Assembly (NCBI GenBank): GCA_951217055.1
Contig: OX578282.1
Coordinates: 14,633,877-14,697,876, forward strand
Direction: 5' to 3'
Length of the DNA stretch: 64,000 bases
Source: Gerris lacustris
Lineage: Eukaryota > Arthropoda > Insecta > Hemiptera > Gerridae
The notes beneath the pieces were generated by a model. The model ran no database searches and was not told the origin of the DNA. It saw nothing but the letters and a program-made list of their open reading frames with translations. Of the stretch, positions 20,417 to 32,870 are shown one piece after another; positions within the stretch are counted from its first letter, which is position 1; each line of letters starts with the position of its first letter. The position numbers and the translations under genes are program-made.

Positions 20417-21740
20417 TAGAATGCAATTGATTGTAGAGTCAATGTCTCATTTTGAATTAATTGCTTGTTTAAAAGCTAATGACAGTGAAATCTCACGGGT
20501 ATTACTAATTTGTCGCTTTGAAAATCCAAAATAGTTTGTTTTTCCCCATTTTTGGAAAAAGGGAGAAGGACAAAACAAATACCAGATTTGAGAAGGCTAT
20601 AATCTTCTGGTGCGACTGACGGGTTCCCCTTATTGTCTAGCAGGGGCAATAGTCCTTAATCCTTTAAGGCTGGCAGGAAGTTTTCCAGGATTCTGCTAGA
20701 ATATTAGTGAGAGGAGTGTGTCGATTCAATGAATGAATTGACACGTGTGTTAATTTTCATCCTCTATCTGTCTCAAAGACACGCTTCTCATTCACATATA
20801 TGTTTGATAACGTAAATACAGAGAATAAATCTCTAGTAGATGAGAAGTTTACAATAATACATTTTTAATACTATATTTCGACTTCTAATTGTTGTTTAGC
20901 CCTTAAAAAATACATTTATTTATAGGTGATGAAATATCAACTGGCTCGATCGCATGTTTTTAAATATTTAATTATGAAAGTTCGTAGCTTGTTTCCTTTA
21001 ATTAGTTTATTTCAATAGTTCAGACACTTTAGGAATTAATCAATATAATTGGTTTATCGCATCTATAAACTAAATATATGTACATATTTATGTATTTCAC
21101 CCTCTCTCAGGGAATATTCATTACAAACGGCGAGAATACCCTTAACTTTTCACGTCGTGAACATAGATGATAAAAACATAAAAATGCAATGAAATTAACG
21201 GTAACCCACGCTAACGAAATTGGAAGGTAATTTTTATATCATATGTTACAAAAATATCATCAAAGAGAGTTAGGCTGGATCAATTTTTAATTTTAATTTC
21301 TTAAATTGGCACTGTAATATTTGTTTAGTTCTCTTAATTCCAGTTTGTGGTTTATATTTTTTGTTTTTTTGATATGTATAGCGCTTCTAATAGTAATCTT
21401 TTTCTGTAGTTATTTACTCTATATAATATTTTTGAGTTTTCGAATTTGAAGTCATGGCTCAAATTCTTAGCATGTTTATTATTTTGAGTACTGTTGCTGC
21501 TCTATTTTAGTCTTTTTCAGGTATAGGAAAGTCCAATAAGCTTATCATATTGTAAAACTAATAATTATACTAAATTTCTATCAATCACTTAAAAACGAGT
21601 ACAGTAAAGAGTATGTATCACCTCAACGGAAATTATACGAATTAAACAGAACTACAGTTAGAAGAGTAAAATATAATTTTATATAAGTAAAATATGTTCT
21701 AATGTTTATTGAAAGAAGTGATAGAGACACAAGTAATAGT
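20416..21740. other. unassigned AT-rich sequence
   Basis: About 1.3 kb with no recognised feature. Confidence 0.5.
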
Positions 21741-21892
21741 CAGGATATAATAAAATTTAAAGCTCACTTTGCAATATATCGACCCCTCTTTGGGTCATCT
21801 TCAAGCCGAAAACCACATTTATTGTCAGTAACTCCAGTAAATTTGTTATATTTTGTAACATGATATTATTAATTCGCTTTCTATATCTACAT
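21741..21892 (-). repeat. dispersed repeat with GAAGATGACCC hairpin, copy 1
   Basis: On the minus strand: TTTACTGGAGTTACTGACAA, ATAAATGTGGTTTTCGGC, TTGAAGATGACCC, loop, GGGTCGATATATTGC. The reversed copy is at 22090-22247, so the two form an inverted pair about 200 bp apart. Confidence 0.75.
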
Positions 21893-22089
21893 GAATAGAA
21901 GATCCTGTTCTTTCTAAAAAAAAAAAAAATCTTTTATTCAAACATTCTTAGGTGGTTATTAGGTGGTTTTATTATTTCAATCTGGAATAATTAAATTCTG
22001 TTATAGGGGTAATCCATATTAAATACACTTGAGATTCTCTTGGATAATAAATATTTTGTACTTACAGTTTGGATAATTTATTTAAAATT

Positions 22090-22247
22090 CGATAGCTATA
22101 GAAGCAATAGATATAGAAAGCAATGCAATTATTTATTATATTACAAAATATAGCAAATTTACAGGAGTTACTGACAATAAATGTGGTTTTCAGCTTAAAG
22201 ATGACCCAAAGAGGGGTCAAAATATTGCAAAAGTGAGGTTTTAATTT
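22090..22247 (+). repeat. dispersed repeat with AAGATGACCC hairpin, copy 2
   Basis: Matches 21741-21892 in opposite orientation (GATATAGAAAGCAATGCAAT, GGAGTTACTGACAATAAATG, AAGATGACCC AAAGAG GGGTC). A tail ATTGCAAAAGTGAGGTTTTA is also seen, diverged, at 41157-41180. Confidence 0.75.
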
Positions 22248-22325
22248 TTTCCATAAGACCCTGCAATCAATAAAAAGTGTAATACAAGTAAACAAATCGT
22301 ACTATTTACTAGAAAAATAATATTT

Positions 22326-22670
22326 TACAATTTTGGTAGTATTCATACTACGGAAAGATTAAGTTTTAATTTAAATCAAATTATAATTATTATTAACTAC
22401 GGGAAACAGACAGAGAAAAATACACTCCAGCGCTGGGATTTGAACCAAAGGCCTCTATATTTCCGGTATAGCGCTCTACCAACTAAGCTACGCAGGAGAA
22501 TGATTTCCTCTGACGTTAATGATACCTTGTCCCAAATTTAAGCTTTTCAATTTTCTACAAATCTTAGAAGTCAACATTAATGACATAGAACTAGACCGAG
22601 AAATAACGCTTATAATTATAAAGTACCCAATTAGTACCTCTACCTAGTACAATCAATTAGAAATTCATAT
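22326..22670 (-). repeat. SINE-like repeat S1, copy d
   Basis: Full S1 layout on the minus strand. The tRNA-like part is 22425-22498; its CTCCTGC pairs with GCTGGAG in six of seven positions, with A box TAGCTTAGTTGGTAGAG and B box GGTTCAAATCC. Confidence 0.8.
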
Positions 22671-22675
22671 TTTAC

Positions 22676-22897
22676 GATTTTGGTAGTATTCATACTACGG
22701 AAAGATTAAGTTTTAATTTAAATCAAATTATAATTATTATTAACAAAAGGAAACAGACAGAGAAAAATACACTCCAGCGCTGGGATTTGAACCACAGGCC
22801 TCTATATAGAGGCCTGTGGTTCAAATCCCAGCGCTGGAGTGTATTTTTCTCTGTCTGTTTCCCGTAGTTAATAATAATTATAATTTGATTTAAATTA
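22676..22897. repeat. SINE S1 copy e folded into a 184-bp palindrome
   Basis: S1 runs on the minus strand up to the anticodon stem, then reverses. Positions 22714-22805 and 22806-22897 are reverse complements with only a few mismatches (ACAAAAGG against ACTACGGG). The centre is TCTATATAGA with no spacer. Confidence 0.9.
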
Positions 22898-23052
22898 TAG
22901 TAAAATAATGTCAAGGGATACCTAAAAGAAAGTTGCTTTATGCTTCTATCAATTTGAAAGCATATGTTTTATCCTTTCTTATCATGTCTTATTCTTTACA
23001 AAACTATTTTATAGCAAGGAAGAAAACTACATACATATGCTTTCAATTTTGA

Positions 23053-23627
23053 CAAAGGCAACAGAAGCTTTTTAATGCCTCCAAATTTAAAAATTCTTAC
23101 ACAGAAATCTTGTCTGTCTGTCAGTCTAGCGTTCGACTTTTTTTTGCAAAACCCCATATCTTAAAAACTACTCATCTGATTTTAATGAAATTTTGATACT
23201 AGGTTTCAATTAGCACATTGTTGGTCCTACATAAGTTTTCCTTGTATCCTATATAAGCTTCCTACATAAGTACAAATGTTTTTAAAATGTTACAAATGTT
23301 ATGTTACAAAAATTACAAATGTACAAATGTTTTTTAAATGTTTTTTTTTATTAACACCTCTGTATTCAAAAGTACTCATACGATTTTGAAAACAAATTTG
23401 TTGATTTGTCGGAAGTGAGCTACAGATCGTACAATAATAAGTTCCAACTTTCTGCGATAGTTTAATATTGCTTAATTGATCCTTTTATTCATATAACAAA
23501 ACATTGTAGCTTATTTAAGAAGGTGGGGAGGGGATACATAAATTAGACAATAATAGGTCGTAAAAGCAAAATATCATTGAAGTAAGTAATAGGACTTAAA
23601 AAAGCTATGTGATCCACTAATTGGTAG
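23053..23627 (-). repeat. R-A family repeat, diverged copy
   Basis: TCTGTCTGTCAGTC run, ATATCTTAAAAACTACTCAT module, CAATTAGCACATTGTTGGTC, ending GTGATCCACTAATTGG. A short internal triplication of TACAAATGTT occurs near 23270-23335. A T run of about 19 lies at 23720-23738. Confidence 0.7.
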
Positions 23628-23940
23628 AATATTTTTAATTAGGTTAATAGTCATAAGTAGTTGAGTTAATTTAGCATTAAATCTGATTATTTCCTACAGC
23701 AATTGTTTAGACTGCAACTTTTTTTTTTTTTTTTTTTTTAGAAAAAAATGAAGTATGTGCTACATTTTATTAATCATGACATAATTTCCATTCTTATCCT
23801 ATGGTTTTCATTCACAATTTCCACCCCATTATGAAAACATAAAATAAAAATGTCTATAATCAAGATCGGAATTATAATAAGCCCACTGCCATTACTATAT
23901 TTAGTTTTCATTTTGTTGTTTTTCTTTAATTGTTAAACAA

Positions 23941-24837
<897 letters not shown>

Positions 24838-25125
24838 AATTTAATTAAATAATTATACACTAATATTATTAAATAATTATACACTAATATTATTAAATAA
24901 TTATACACTAATATTATTAAATAATTATTCACTAATATTATTATATAATTATACACTAATATTATTAAATAATTATACACTAATATTATTAAATAATTAT
25001 GCACTAATATTATTAAATAATTATTCACTAATATTATTATATAATTATACACTAATATTATTAAATAATTATACACTAATATTATTAAATAATTATGCAC
25101 TAATATTATTAAATAATTATTACAC
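24838..25125. repeat. 24-bp tandem array, ~12 copies
   Basis: Unit AATAATTATACACTAATATT plus ATTA. Variants (TTATTCAC, TTATATAATT) recur in a fixed order, so blocks of several units were duplicated together. The 99-codon minus frame with repeated YLIILV is the array. Confidence 0.95.
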
Positions 25126-25224
25126 TGGTGATATTTAACTTTGTTGGTTACTCTATTTTACTAGACTATCAACTTCGTAATGAATATAATTTTAACATTC
25201 TTACGTTTTATCTGATTATAGTTT

Positions 25225-25772
25225 TACTTTCTCATATAAAGAGAAAGTATTGTGGTAGCGCCAAAATTCGATTTTAAGATTTTGATAGATTTTTGAGTTG
25301 TGAGGTTTCCTGAGTCCAAAAAAGTTATTTTTTAATTTTTTCAAAATGTCCGTCGTCTATGAAAATGCGTGGAGTCTAAACTACTTGGCATACATTTGGT
25401 ATACATTTTCAGAAAAATCATATCTCGAGGGAAAATCGAGAAATTAATTTTAGATCCAAATTAGGGGTCACTACCCCCCAAAACTCTTTTAAAACATAAA
25501 AAAAATCTCGAAAACGCTTCCGACGAATTTGACTAAAATAATTCTAACATGTGTTCCATTTAAATACGAATCTAACGATATAAGCTGTTTTCCCCGGGGA
25601 AAATCTGGTTCCTGAGAAAATAGCTTTAAACGCGGACAGAGAGAGGCCGGGTTCTATTCCCCACCGAGGAAAAGTTATTTTTATGATAAATTTTGATAAA
25701 ATGTTCAATAATAATCAAATGTATACCGACGAGAACTCGAAAAATTATAAAGAAAACACTCTGAGTTGTCTC

Positions 25773-25775
<3 letters not shown>
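25225..25775 (+). repeat. R-B family repeat, copy 3, near full length
   Basis: Stem-loop at 25225-25249 (ACTTTCTC...GAGAAAGT), module, GATATAAGCTGTTTTCCCCG, and at about 25630-25665 a T-arm-like GGCCGGGTTCTATTCCCC. It ends TGAGTTGTCTCGGA against a T tract of 32 bases (25776-25807). Confidence 0.85.

Positions 25776-25807
<32 letters not shown>
25776..25807. repeat. poly-T tract, 32 bases
   Basis: Uninterrupted T run at the non-hairpin end of an R-B copy. Confidence 0.95.
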
Positions 25808-25809
<2 letters not shown>

Positions 25810-25974
25810 CAAAATCAAATGTATTTTAAGAAAACAACTTAAATATCGTATTTAAATTGACTACAAAATTAATTTTTTAAATAAAAATTATCGGAACTTT
25901 ATATATATACTACTTATATACAATAGACAGACTACAGATCAAGGCAGACATGTTATAAAAAAAGACTTTTTTGG

Positions 25975-26445
25975 ATTCAGGGGGTCTTAAAACGTGTAAA
26001 TACAAATCGAATGTTCACTCAATCACAATTCTTTCTCTCTATATACTACGAATATGAGAAGTAGTAGTAATCTAGTGCTCTCTACTAGACGGGTAGGACG
26101 AACCACTTGTCCGAACCTAGCAATTAGGCCTATTTTACTAGCCCCGAGGTGGAGAGTTCTAGCTACTTCACACATCATACTTTGTACATTGTACCGCCGA
26201 AGCGAGTATGGTGTGGTCATTAGTAAGCTATATAAGCGAGCAGCAAAGAGTGAGGGAATAGTGCCTCATAGAGGGTGTCCCTTGCCCTGCTCCGTCCTCG
26301 ATTCATAGATGCAATTCAGAGCATTATGGCACGGGATCGAACCCACGACCTCGAGTCGCCTTAATTTATTGATAGCAGCTGGGCAGGCGCCTAGAGGTCC
26401 TCGACCACGCTGGCTCCCTTCGAATATGAGAAAGTAAAATGAATA
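25975..26445 (-). repeat. R-B terminal fragment split by a SINE
   Basis: GGATTCAGGGGGTCTTAAAA, then the stem-loop half CTTTCTCTCTATATA before the SINE; the other half GAGAAAGTA follows it. The SINE sits inside the loop of the R-B hairpin. Confidence 0.7.
26061..26420 (-). mobile_element. intact tRNA-derived SINE (S2) with 12-bp TSD
   Basis: CGAATATGAGAA occurs at 26049-26060 and 26421-26432 as a perfect target-site duplication. On the minus strand the element starts at GGGAGCCAGCGTGGTCGAGG, with a class-II (Leu/Ser-like) A box region GTGGTCGAGGACCTCTAGG, B box GGGTTCGATCCCGTG, a unique body, and a tail TACTACTAC. At 360 bp it fits a SINE; the body frames (65 and 84 codons) are not conserved proteins as far as I can see. 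Confidence 0.85.
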
Positions 26446-27269
26446 TTATCTTAAAGAATCAACCAAGTAAACTGTTCTCATTCATTCATAACTTGATACT
26501 AAAATTCATGATATTAAATTTTATACGTATTCAGTCTTTGTTAAACAGTAGTTTTCCCCTAATTATATGTTATTGATAAGGATCTTATCACTACAATACG
26601 TTTTAAAGGGTCTTATCATAACGTATTTCCCTCATAAAATAACATGATAGGTGAGAAAACTAAAAAGATCAAATTTGTCGGAGTAGAAAAGATGAATGAT
26701 TATATTCCGTGAGTTTTGCATCACAGCCTTATTTAAATAATGTTTCTTATTTAAACAGAATTATTTGGAAATAAGTTTTAAACAAATAAAATATCGTAAC
26801 TAAATTGTTCTTATTTAAAGATAATACACTCACATTTTCAAATATTATGTTACTATCTAGTTTATAAACACTTTAATTTTACCATACAATAAAACTAGTC
26901 GATTATTAGCATAACAAAAATATAAAATATATATTATAATTTTATGCTAATAAATAATTAATTTACGCGTTATGAACACACGTTCATTTAACTCGAATAA
27001 TAATTAATTAAAAAATTGAAATATAGCGTGTGTGGACCAAGATGTATAAAGTTAGAGGAATGACGTGTCTTAATTAAAAATACAATTTCTTTTCGAAGCT
27101 AATAGAAGTCAGCGCACGTCCTCATTGATAAGCAAGTTAAAAGCCTGTAATTGGTTCAACATGAAGTTTAATTTCATATACTTAGGTTTAAACTTAATCT
27201 TAATTAAACCCTTAAATAAATCACATTTGTAGGAACAGACTCTTAATATGTTGATAAAAATAAATTAGG
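26446..27269. other. unassigned AT-rich sequence
   Basis: No feature recognised. Confidence 0.5.
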
Positions 27270-28215
27270 TTTTAGTTAAATATTTCGTGGTTTAAGGAAA
27301 AATTTAGGAGGAAGCTCACCTAAATATCACACCAAATAATATTGGAGCTATATTATTTCCTCAATTTCCCCTCGAGGTGTAACACGAATTCAAAGATTCC
27401 TTAGTGTGTGGAGGAAACTCGCTTAAAAGTGAAACTAAAGTTTCATGCTACTATTTAATCATAAACATAGTAGCCTGCAATATGGGTTAAATGAAACCCT
27501 ATAGGTTGTAAAAATACTAGATCTCATGAAATCCACAAAAATTATTGCATGAAACTCTAGTTTCTTGTTACAAATAGTAATAGTTCCGTTTGTATTGTAG
27601 CCTCAACAAAAGTACAAAATCATCTCTGGAATGATAGAAATATGTCTTGGTTAAAATGTTCGTGGTCTTAAGGAGGCAGCAGACCCAAATTTAAAGCTAA
27701 AATTATTTCCTCCATTTCACCTCGAGGTGTTACTCGAAGACAATTTTCTTTAAAGTTTTGTCAGTGTGCAAAGGAAACTCGCTAAAAAGTGAAACTAAAG
27801 TTTCATACTACCATTTAACCAAACATATGGGAGCCTGCACTATGGGTTTAATGAAACTCTTGTAACATAAGTATCATGAAACTAGATTTCATGATATCCA
27901 CAAAAACTATTGCACGAAACTCTAGTTTCTTGTTACCAATAGTAATAGTTTCGTTTGTACTGTAGCCTCAACAAAAGTACAAAGTCATCTCTAGATGACA
28001 TCATGAAACTAGTTTCTTAGGTTGCATGAAACTATGTTTTATGAAATCAATGAAAACGATCGCATGAATCTCTCATTTCTTGTTTTCAGTAGTTTAAATT
28101 GTTTTTTAGCTACCACAAAAGATACATAATCATCACTGGATAACTTTAAACTGATTGAAATGGATTTCCTCAATGTGCTCGTATGCATGAAACTACATAG
28201 TTGCATGAAACTGGT
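27270..28215. repeat. ~350-375-bp diverged tandem repeat, 2.5 copies
   Basis: Unit 1 (about 27270-27645) and unit 2 (about 27646-28005) share CCTCGAGGTGT, GGAAACTCGCT, AAAAGTGAAACTAAAGTTTC, GAAACTCTAGTTTCTTGTTA and AGCCTCAACAAAAGTACAAA. A partial third unit reaches about 28215. GAAACT/AGTTTC palindromes are frequent in every unit. No coding frame. Confidence 0.85.
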
Positions 28216-28275
28216 TACGTGAAACGGGTTTTACCAGCAACAAAACAGGAAATCTTCAAGTTGTGATCAGAATTT

Positions 28276-28503
28276 GGCACTTCTTTAGATTGTTACTCCC
28301 CTTATAAAAAAACAGGGGAGTAACAATCTAAAAAAGGTGTACGGAATGTTCTTCTTTAGACTGTTACTCCCCAATAAAAATAAAAGTGATATTCATTGTT
28401 CCCGAAGTACATTAGACTAAGCATCCCTTTGTATTAATAGTTATTTAGTCAGTCATTTATGACCTACAAAAAACATAGGGGAGTAACAATCTAAAGAAGT
28501 ACC
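28276..28503. mobile_element. GGCACTTC-family MITE, copy 2
   Basis: Ends GGCACTTCTTTAGATTG and its complement ending GAAGTACC. The flanks CAGAATTT and CAAAGTTT match at 6 of 8 positions. Confidence 0.85.
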
Positions 28504-28984
28504 CAAAGTTTTACTAGTATTTAGTAAGTAATCCATTTATTGCAAATTTGCCTTTTAAGTATTGTTACATGTTTTTCTACACTAAAATAACACATGCTAT
28601 ATTTCAACTAAGCCGCGGCTTAGTTACTAGCTGGCTTCGGATAGGGTGATGTCGCTACCGGAGGATATTTTTATGGGCGAAAAATATCATGCAGCTTAAT
28701 TTATTACCCATTCCGTTAAATCATATTTTTAAATTAACATATAAATATTTTTAATATATAAAACAACTAATAAGTAATAGATCCAAAAAAAAAAAATATA
28801 TATATATATTAAAGCATAATTTATTCCAAATATATAATATTTAAATATAATTGACCCTGAGTTGAAAGGTAGTTAAGAAAAGCTAAGTTGGACTAAAGAC
28901 TAAACACAAATGCTAGTTAATTAATTAATGACCCAAAAATAAAATTAAAGAATGGAATCAGCGTGGTAATCTGAACTGACGTAT
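28504..28984. other. unassigned, with a perfect 20-bp palindrome
   Basis: AACTAAGCCGCGGCTTAGTT at 28606-28625 is a perfect palindrome in otherwise AT-rich sequence. Confidence 0.6.
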
Positions 28985-29666
28985 GAAGTTTATTTCCTAG
29001 AGATCTAACAGTAAAGTAAGTCAGGAATAAGCAAATGAAGTTTATTTCTTAGAGATCTAACAGTAAAGTAAGTCAGGAATAAGCAAATGAAGTTTATTTC
29101 CTAGAGATCTAACAGTATAGTAAGTCAGGAATAAGCAAATGAAGTTTATTTCCTAGAGATCTAACAGTAAAGTAAGTCAGGAATAAGCAAATGAAGTTTA
29201 TTTCCTAGAGATCTAACAGTAAAGTAAGTCAGGAATATGCAAATGAAGTTTATTTCTTAGAGATCTAACAGTAAAGTAAGTCAGGAATAAGAAAAAAGTT
29301 TATTTCCTAGATATATAACAGTAAAGTAAGTCAGGAATATGCAAATGAAGTTTATTTCCTAGATATATAACAGTAAAGTAAGTCAGGAATAAGCAAATGA
29401 AGTTTATTTCCTAGAGATCTAACAGTAAAGTAAGTCAGGAATATGCAAATGAAGTTTATTTCCTAGAGATCTAACAGTAAAGTAAGTCAGGAATATGCAA
29501 ATGAAGTTTATTTCTTAGAGATCTAACAGTAAAGTAAGTCAGGAATAAGAAAAAAGTTTATTTCCTAGATATATAACAGTAAAGTAAGTCAGGAATAAGC
29601 AAATGAAGTTTATTTCCTAGAGATCTAACAGTAAAGTAAGTCAGGAATAAGCAAATGAAGTTTATG
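28985..29666. repeat. 52-bp tandem array, ~13 copies, with higher-order repeat
   Basis: Unit GAAGTTTATTTCCTAGAGAT, CTAACAGTAAAGTAAGTCAG, GAATAAGCAAAT. A 50-bp variant with GAAAAAAG and ATATATAAC occurs at 29291 and again at 29549, 258 bp later (four 52-bp units plus one 50-bp unit). Its neighbours also repeat in the same order. Confidence 0.95.
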
Positions 29667-30064
29667 AAATATATTTTACTTGAAACAAAAAGTTAACAGT
29701 AAGGTAGGGAGTAGGGATAACATAAATACAATTAGTGTTGAAATAAGGGCAGTGGGTAGAGCATTCCCTCGTCCCAACCAGTAATAATTTATGACCTATA
29801 GAAATCCTAAGGGACTGCGTTCAAAACTGACAATCTCTTTCATTTTTTACGACAAATTCTAACTCTGTGAGTTAAAACTTTCTAACACTGTTTACTTTCC
29901 AATAATTCATTTTCGACTTTGAACATCAAGTTTGAGATATTAGAGCAAAAATACCATGACCGACTATCAACTTGATGAAAGTTGGTAATATGATGAAAAA
30001 CCATCAAAAAGATGAATTTAGTTTTAGAAGTCTTTTTAATACTCGGATAAAAATAACAGTTTTT
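29667..30064. other. unassigned; weak tRNA-like stretch
   Basis: GGGCAGTGGGTAGAGCATTC and CTGCGTTCAAAACTG at about 29745-29830 look like a degraded A box and B box. Too decayed to call. Confidence 0.3.
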
Positions 30065-30926
30065 TACTTTCTTGTATAAAGAGAAAGTATTGTGATGGCG
30101 CGAAAATTCGATTCGAGTCCAAATAAGTGGATTTTAAAAAATGTATGTTTGTCGTTCGTCTGTCTGTATCGTCTGTGCAGACGCGTTGAGCCTAAACAAT
30201 AAACAACTAGGTGATTTTGACTAAATTTGGCATACAAGTCCAGAAAAATCATCCCCTGAGCTGAGGTGAAATCGAGAAATGAATTTTAGCTCCAAATTTG
30301 ACGTCAAAAAAATTATTTCTTAAAAACGGTTTCGACTATTTTGATTAAAAAATTCTAAAATGTAGTCTATATAAATACGAATCTAACTATATAAGCCGTT
30401 ATCCCAGGAAAAATTTGGTTAAATAGCTTTAAACGCGGACGGATAGATGCCGGGTTCGACTTCCAGCCGAGGAGAAATTATTTTGGCACTTCTTTAGATT
30501 GTTACTCCTCTTATAAAGAGAACACAGGGGAGTAACAGGAAAAAAAGAAAAATAAAATAAATCTAAAGAAGGTGCACGGAATGTCCTTCTTCTAACTGTT
30601 ATTCCCCTTATCAAAATAGAAGTGTGATATTCTGAAGTGAGAATCTGTTGGCAGGATCTAGGACTATAATATGTACTTTGTCCTAAAGTGCATTGGACTG
30701 AACATCACTTGGTCTTAATAGTTATTTAGTTAAAGTCATTTATATTCTAAAAACACATAAGGGAGTAACAATCTAAAGAAGTGCCTTTATATTTATAATA
30801 CATTTTTTGATAAAATGTTCAATAATGATTAAATGTACCTCCGAAAACTCGAAAATTTATAAATGGAAAACACTGGGCAAAGTAATTATGAATTCGTAAA
30901 TGAGAAAGTTTGTGAGTTGTCTCGGA
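30065..30926 (+). repeat. R-B family repeat, copy 4, split by a MITE
   Basis: Stem-loop at 30065-30089, GTCTGTCTGTATCGTCTG run, T-arm-like GCCGGGTTCGACTTCCAGCC at about 30450. It is interrupted at 30485-30785 and resumes with TTTTTTGATAAAATGTTCAA, ending GAGTTGTCTCGGA. Confidence 0.85.
30485..30785. mobile_element. GGCACTTC-family MITE, copy 3, with a foreign 36-bp segment
   Basis: Inserted in R-B copy 4. Ends GGCACTTC and GAAGTGCC; flanks ATTATTTT and TTTATATT match 6 of 8. Positions 30639-30674 are absent from sister copies and match 31678-31713 at all but one base. Confidence 0.85.
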
Positions 30927-31876
30927 CCAATTTTTTAATTATAATTATTATTATTCCTTTTTAAGATAAGGTGGAAGGAATGATTACTATTTTAACTAAG
31001 TAAAAATAATGATGTCATTACTTAAAATCATTTGCGTAATATTCAACAGGGTAATGCTGTAATCAAAATAGAGACTAGGTTCCCATGGTTACCTATTTAG
31101 TTTAACCACTATCATCAAGACCGTGAAAGAGGAAATGTCTCTTCAAGGAACTATTGTACCAACTTTTCGTTGAGAGGTTGTAATCATTCAAATTTCTCTA
31201 GATGTTGAAGAGGAAGTTGAAAAAATAGAAGGGTGACCCAGTCAGGAAGTCAGACCCTTTGAGGTAGAAGGGAGTGAAAAAACAATAACCGTCTACAAGA
31301 GACGGAAGGACTCATGACGACAGAACAACAAGTCCGGGATGTGACATAAACATATACCTTAAAACAGAAGGGTACTTGGCAGAGGTCTTCCAGGAGGGTA
31401 CTTTGTACTTGGCAGAGGTCTTCCAGGGTTAGGGGGTGAAGACGGTTCTCACGCCTGATAACCACAGTTCTCAGCTTTACAAAAGTACCTTCAAGTACTA
31501 TGGACCATACTTAAAACTAAGTCCTCTTCTTAAAATTATTAGAAAGAATCAAGGCTTTCTAGGACTCATTATGAAGTTAAAAATCAAACCGTTAACAATA
31601 AAAATTAAAGGAACCGACGGCATTATATAGAAATAAACAATCACCTATCAGTTGATATCATCGGAAAGAATGGCAGAGAGAATCTGTTGGTAGGATCTAG
31701 GACTATAATATGTTCTTAGATTTTCGTTTTTATACTTATAGAGTACTTATAAAGAAAGAGGTTATTATAATCGGATAATGAGCCTAACGATCAGGTAATG
31801 TTATAGAGTTAACGAATTATTCGGTTTCTAATAATACTGAATTAACGGACAATTTGCAGTTAAAAGGAATGTATCT
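30927..31876. other. unassigned, with a short direct repeat
   Basis: GTACTTGGCAGAGGTCTTCC occurs twice, at about 31373 and 31406. 31226-31450 is less AT-rich, but neither strand shows a convincing exon. Confidence 0.45.
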
Positions 31877-32200
31877 GGGGGCACGGAAGTGCCCCCGCTA
31901 AGTTGAGCACAGCTGTACCATCCTTTACTGGAACCAACTCACGGCAATTTGGACCCCTCTCTATTGTCCTATTGAAGATACTTAGATTTATAAAATTAAT
32001 TTTAATTTAAAGTTCATGACAAACTGAACCAGTAATAAAAATTTCCCACCTCTACCCATAGTAGTTCATAAGATATATGAGCCCAAAGTTTTGTTATTTT
32101 GTCACTGACTGACTGACTCACTCATCATAATTGTAAGGCACTTCTAACATCCTAGAAACTTGAAATTTTGTATATATGTAGAGTTTATTGTACAAATAAA
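31877..32200 (-). repeat. dispersed repeat with GTCA run and terminal stem-loop
   Basis: On the minus strand: ACAAAATTTCAAGTTTCTAG, GAGTGAGTCAGTCAGTCAGT, spacer, then the stem-loop GGGGGCAC-TTCC-GTGCCCCC at 31877-31896. Confidence 0.6.
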
Positions 32201-32444
32201 GGAAAAATTAAAAAATCCGAAAAAATCTGGTTCTTTGTCCCTTTTAAGGCTAATAGAAAAACTGCCTATTCAAAATATTGTAAACATCGCCTCTAGAGCT
32301 ACCTAGTGGAGAATGTTAAAACTAAAAAGTGATGTTGAGAACATTCGTTGAGGTTGATTTGACAGTATTAATAATTGACAGTTATCTTAAAGTGCAAACA
32401 TATTTAGTCTAATTTGAACACCCACCGACGAATAAGTTATACGA

Positions 32445-32575
32445 GAGATTAATCACGATGCACCACACCCCTGGTGTTCACATCGTGATGTTTACTTGAA
32501 GCAGCAACAAAACATACTCCTTGTTGCTTCAAGATAACATCACGATGCACCACACCCCTGATGCATCACAGACGC
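32445..32575. repeat. compact compound inverted repeat
   Basis: CATCGTGATGTTTACTTGAAG, CAACAA, a short loop, then TTGTTGCTTCAAG and AACATCACGATG form arms of about 30 bp. ATCACGATGCACCACACCCC flanks on both sides as a direct repeat. Confidence 0.75.
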
Positions 32576-32870
32576 CTGGACTTCAACCCCTTCGTGACGC
32601 GGATTTCACCGGAAAACCAAGCTTTTTATTACGAGTCTACCCGCGGAAACCTGCGCATCAAATTTATAATCAGGCTAGAAATTTCTTACATTAATGCTAA
32701 TACTAGAAGGAAATGCTACTAGGTTAAAGAATAGAGTTAAAATTGTTAGCATTCCTGCTTAACGAAAAGCAGGAAGAAGAACAGCACTTAGATCTAGCAG
32801 TGAATCAGGATTTAGATGTTTTTACAGGATAACAATTAATAATTATTATTTAATACTTCAATTACTACGT

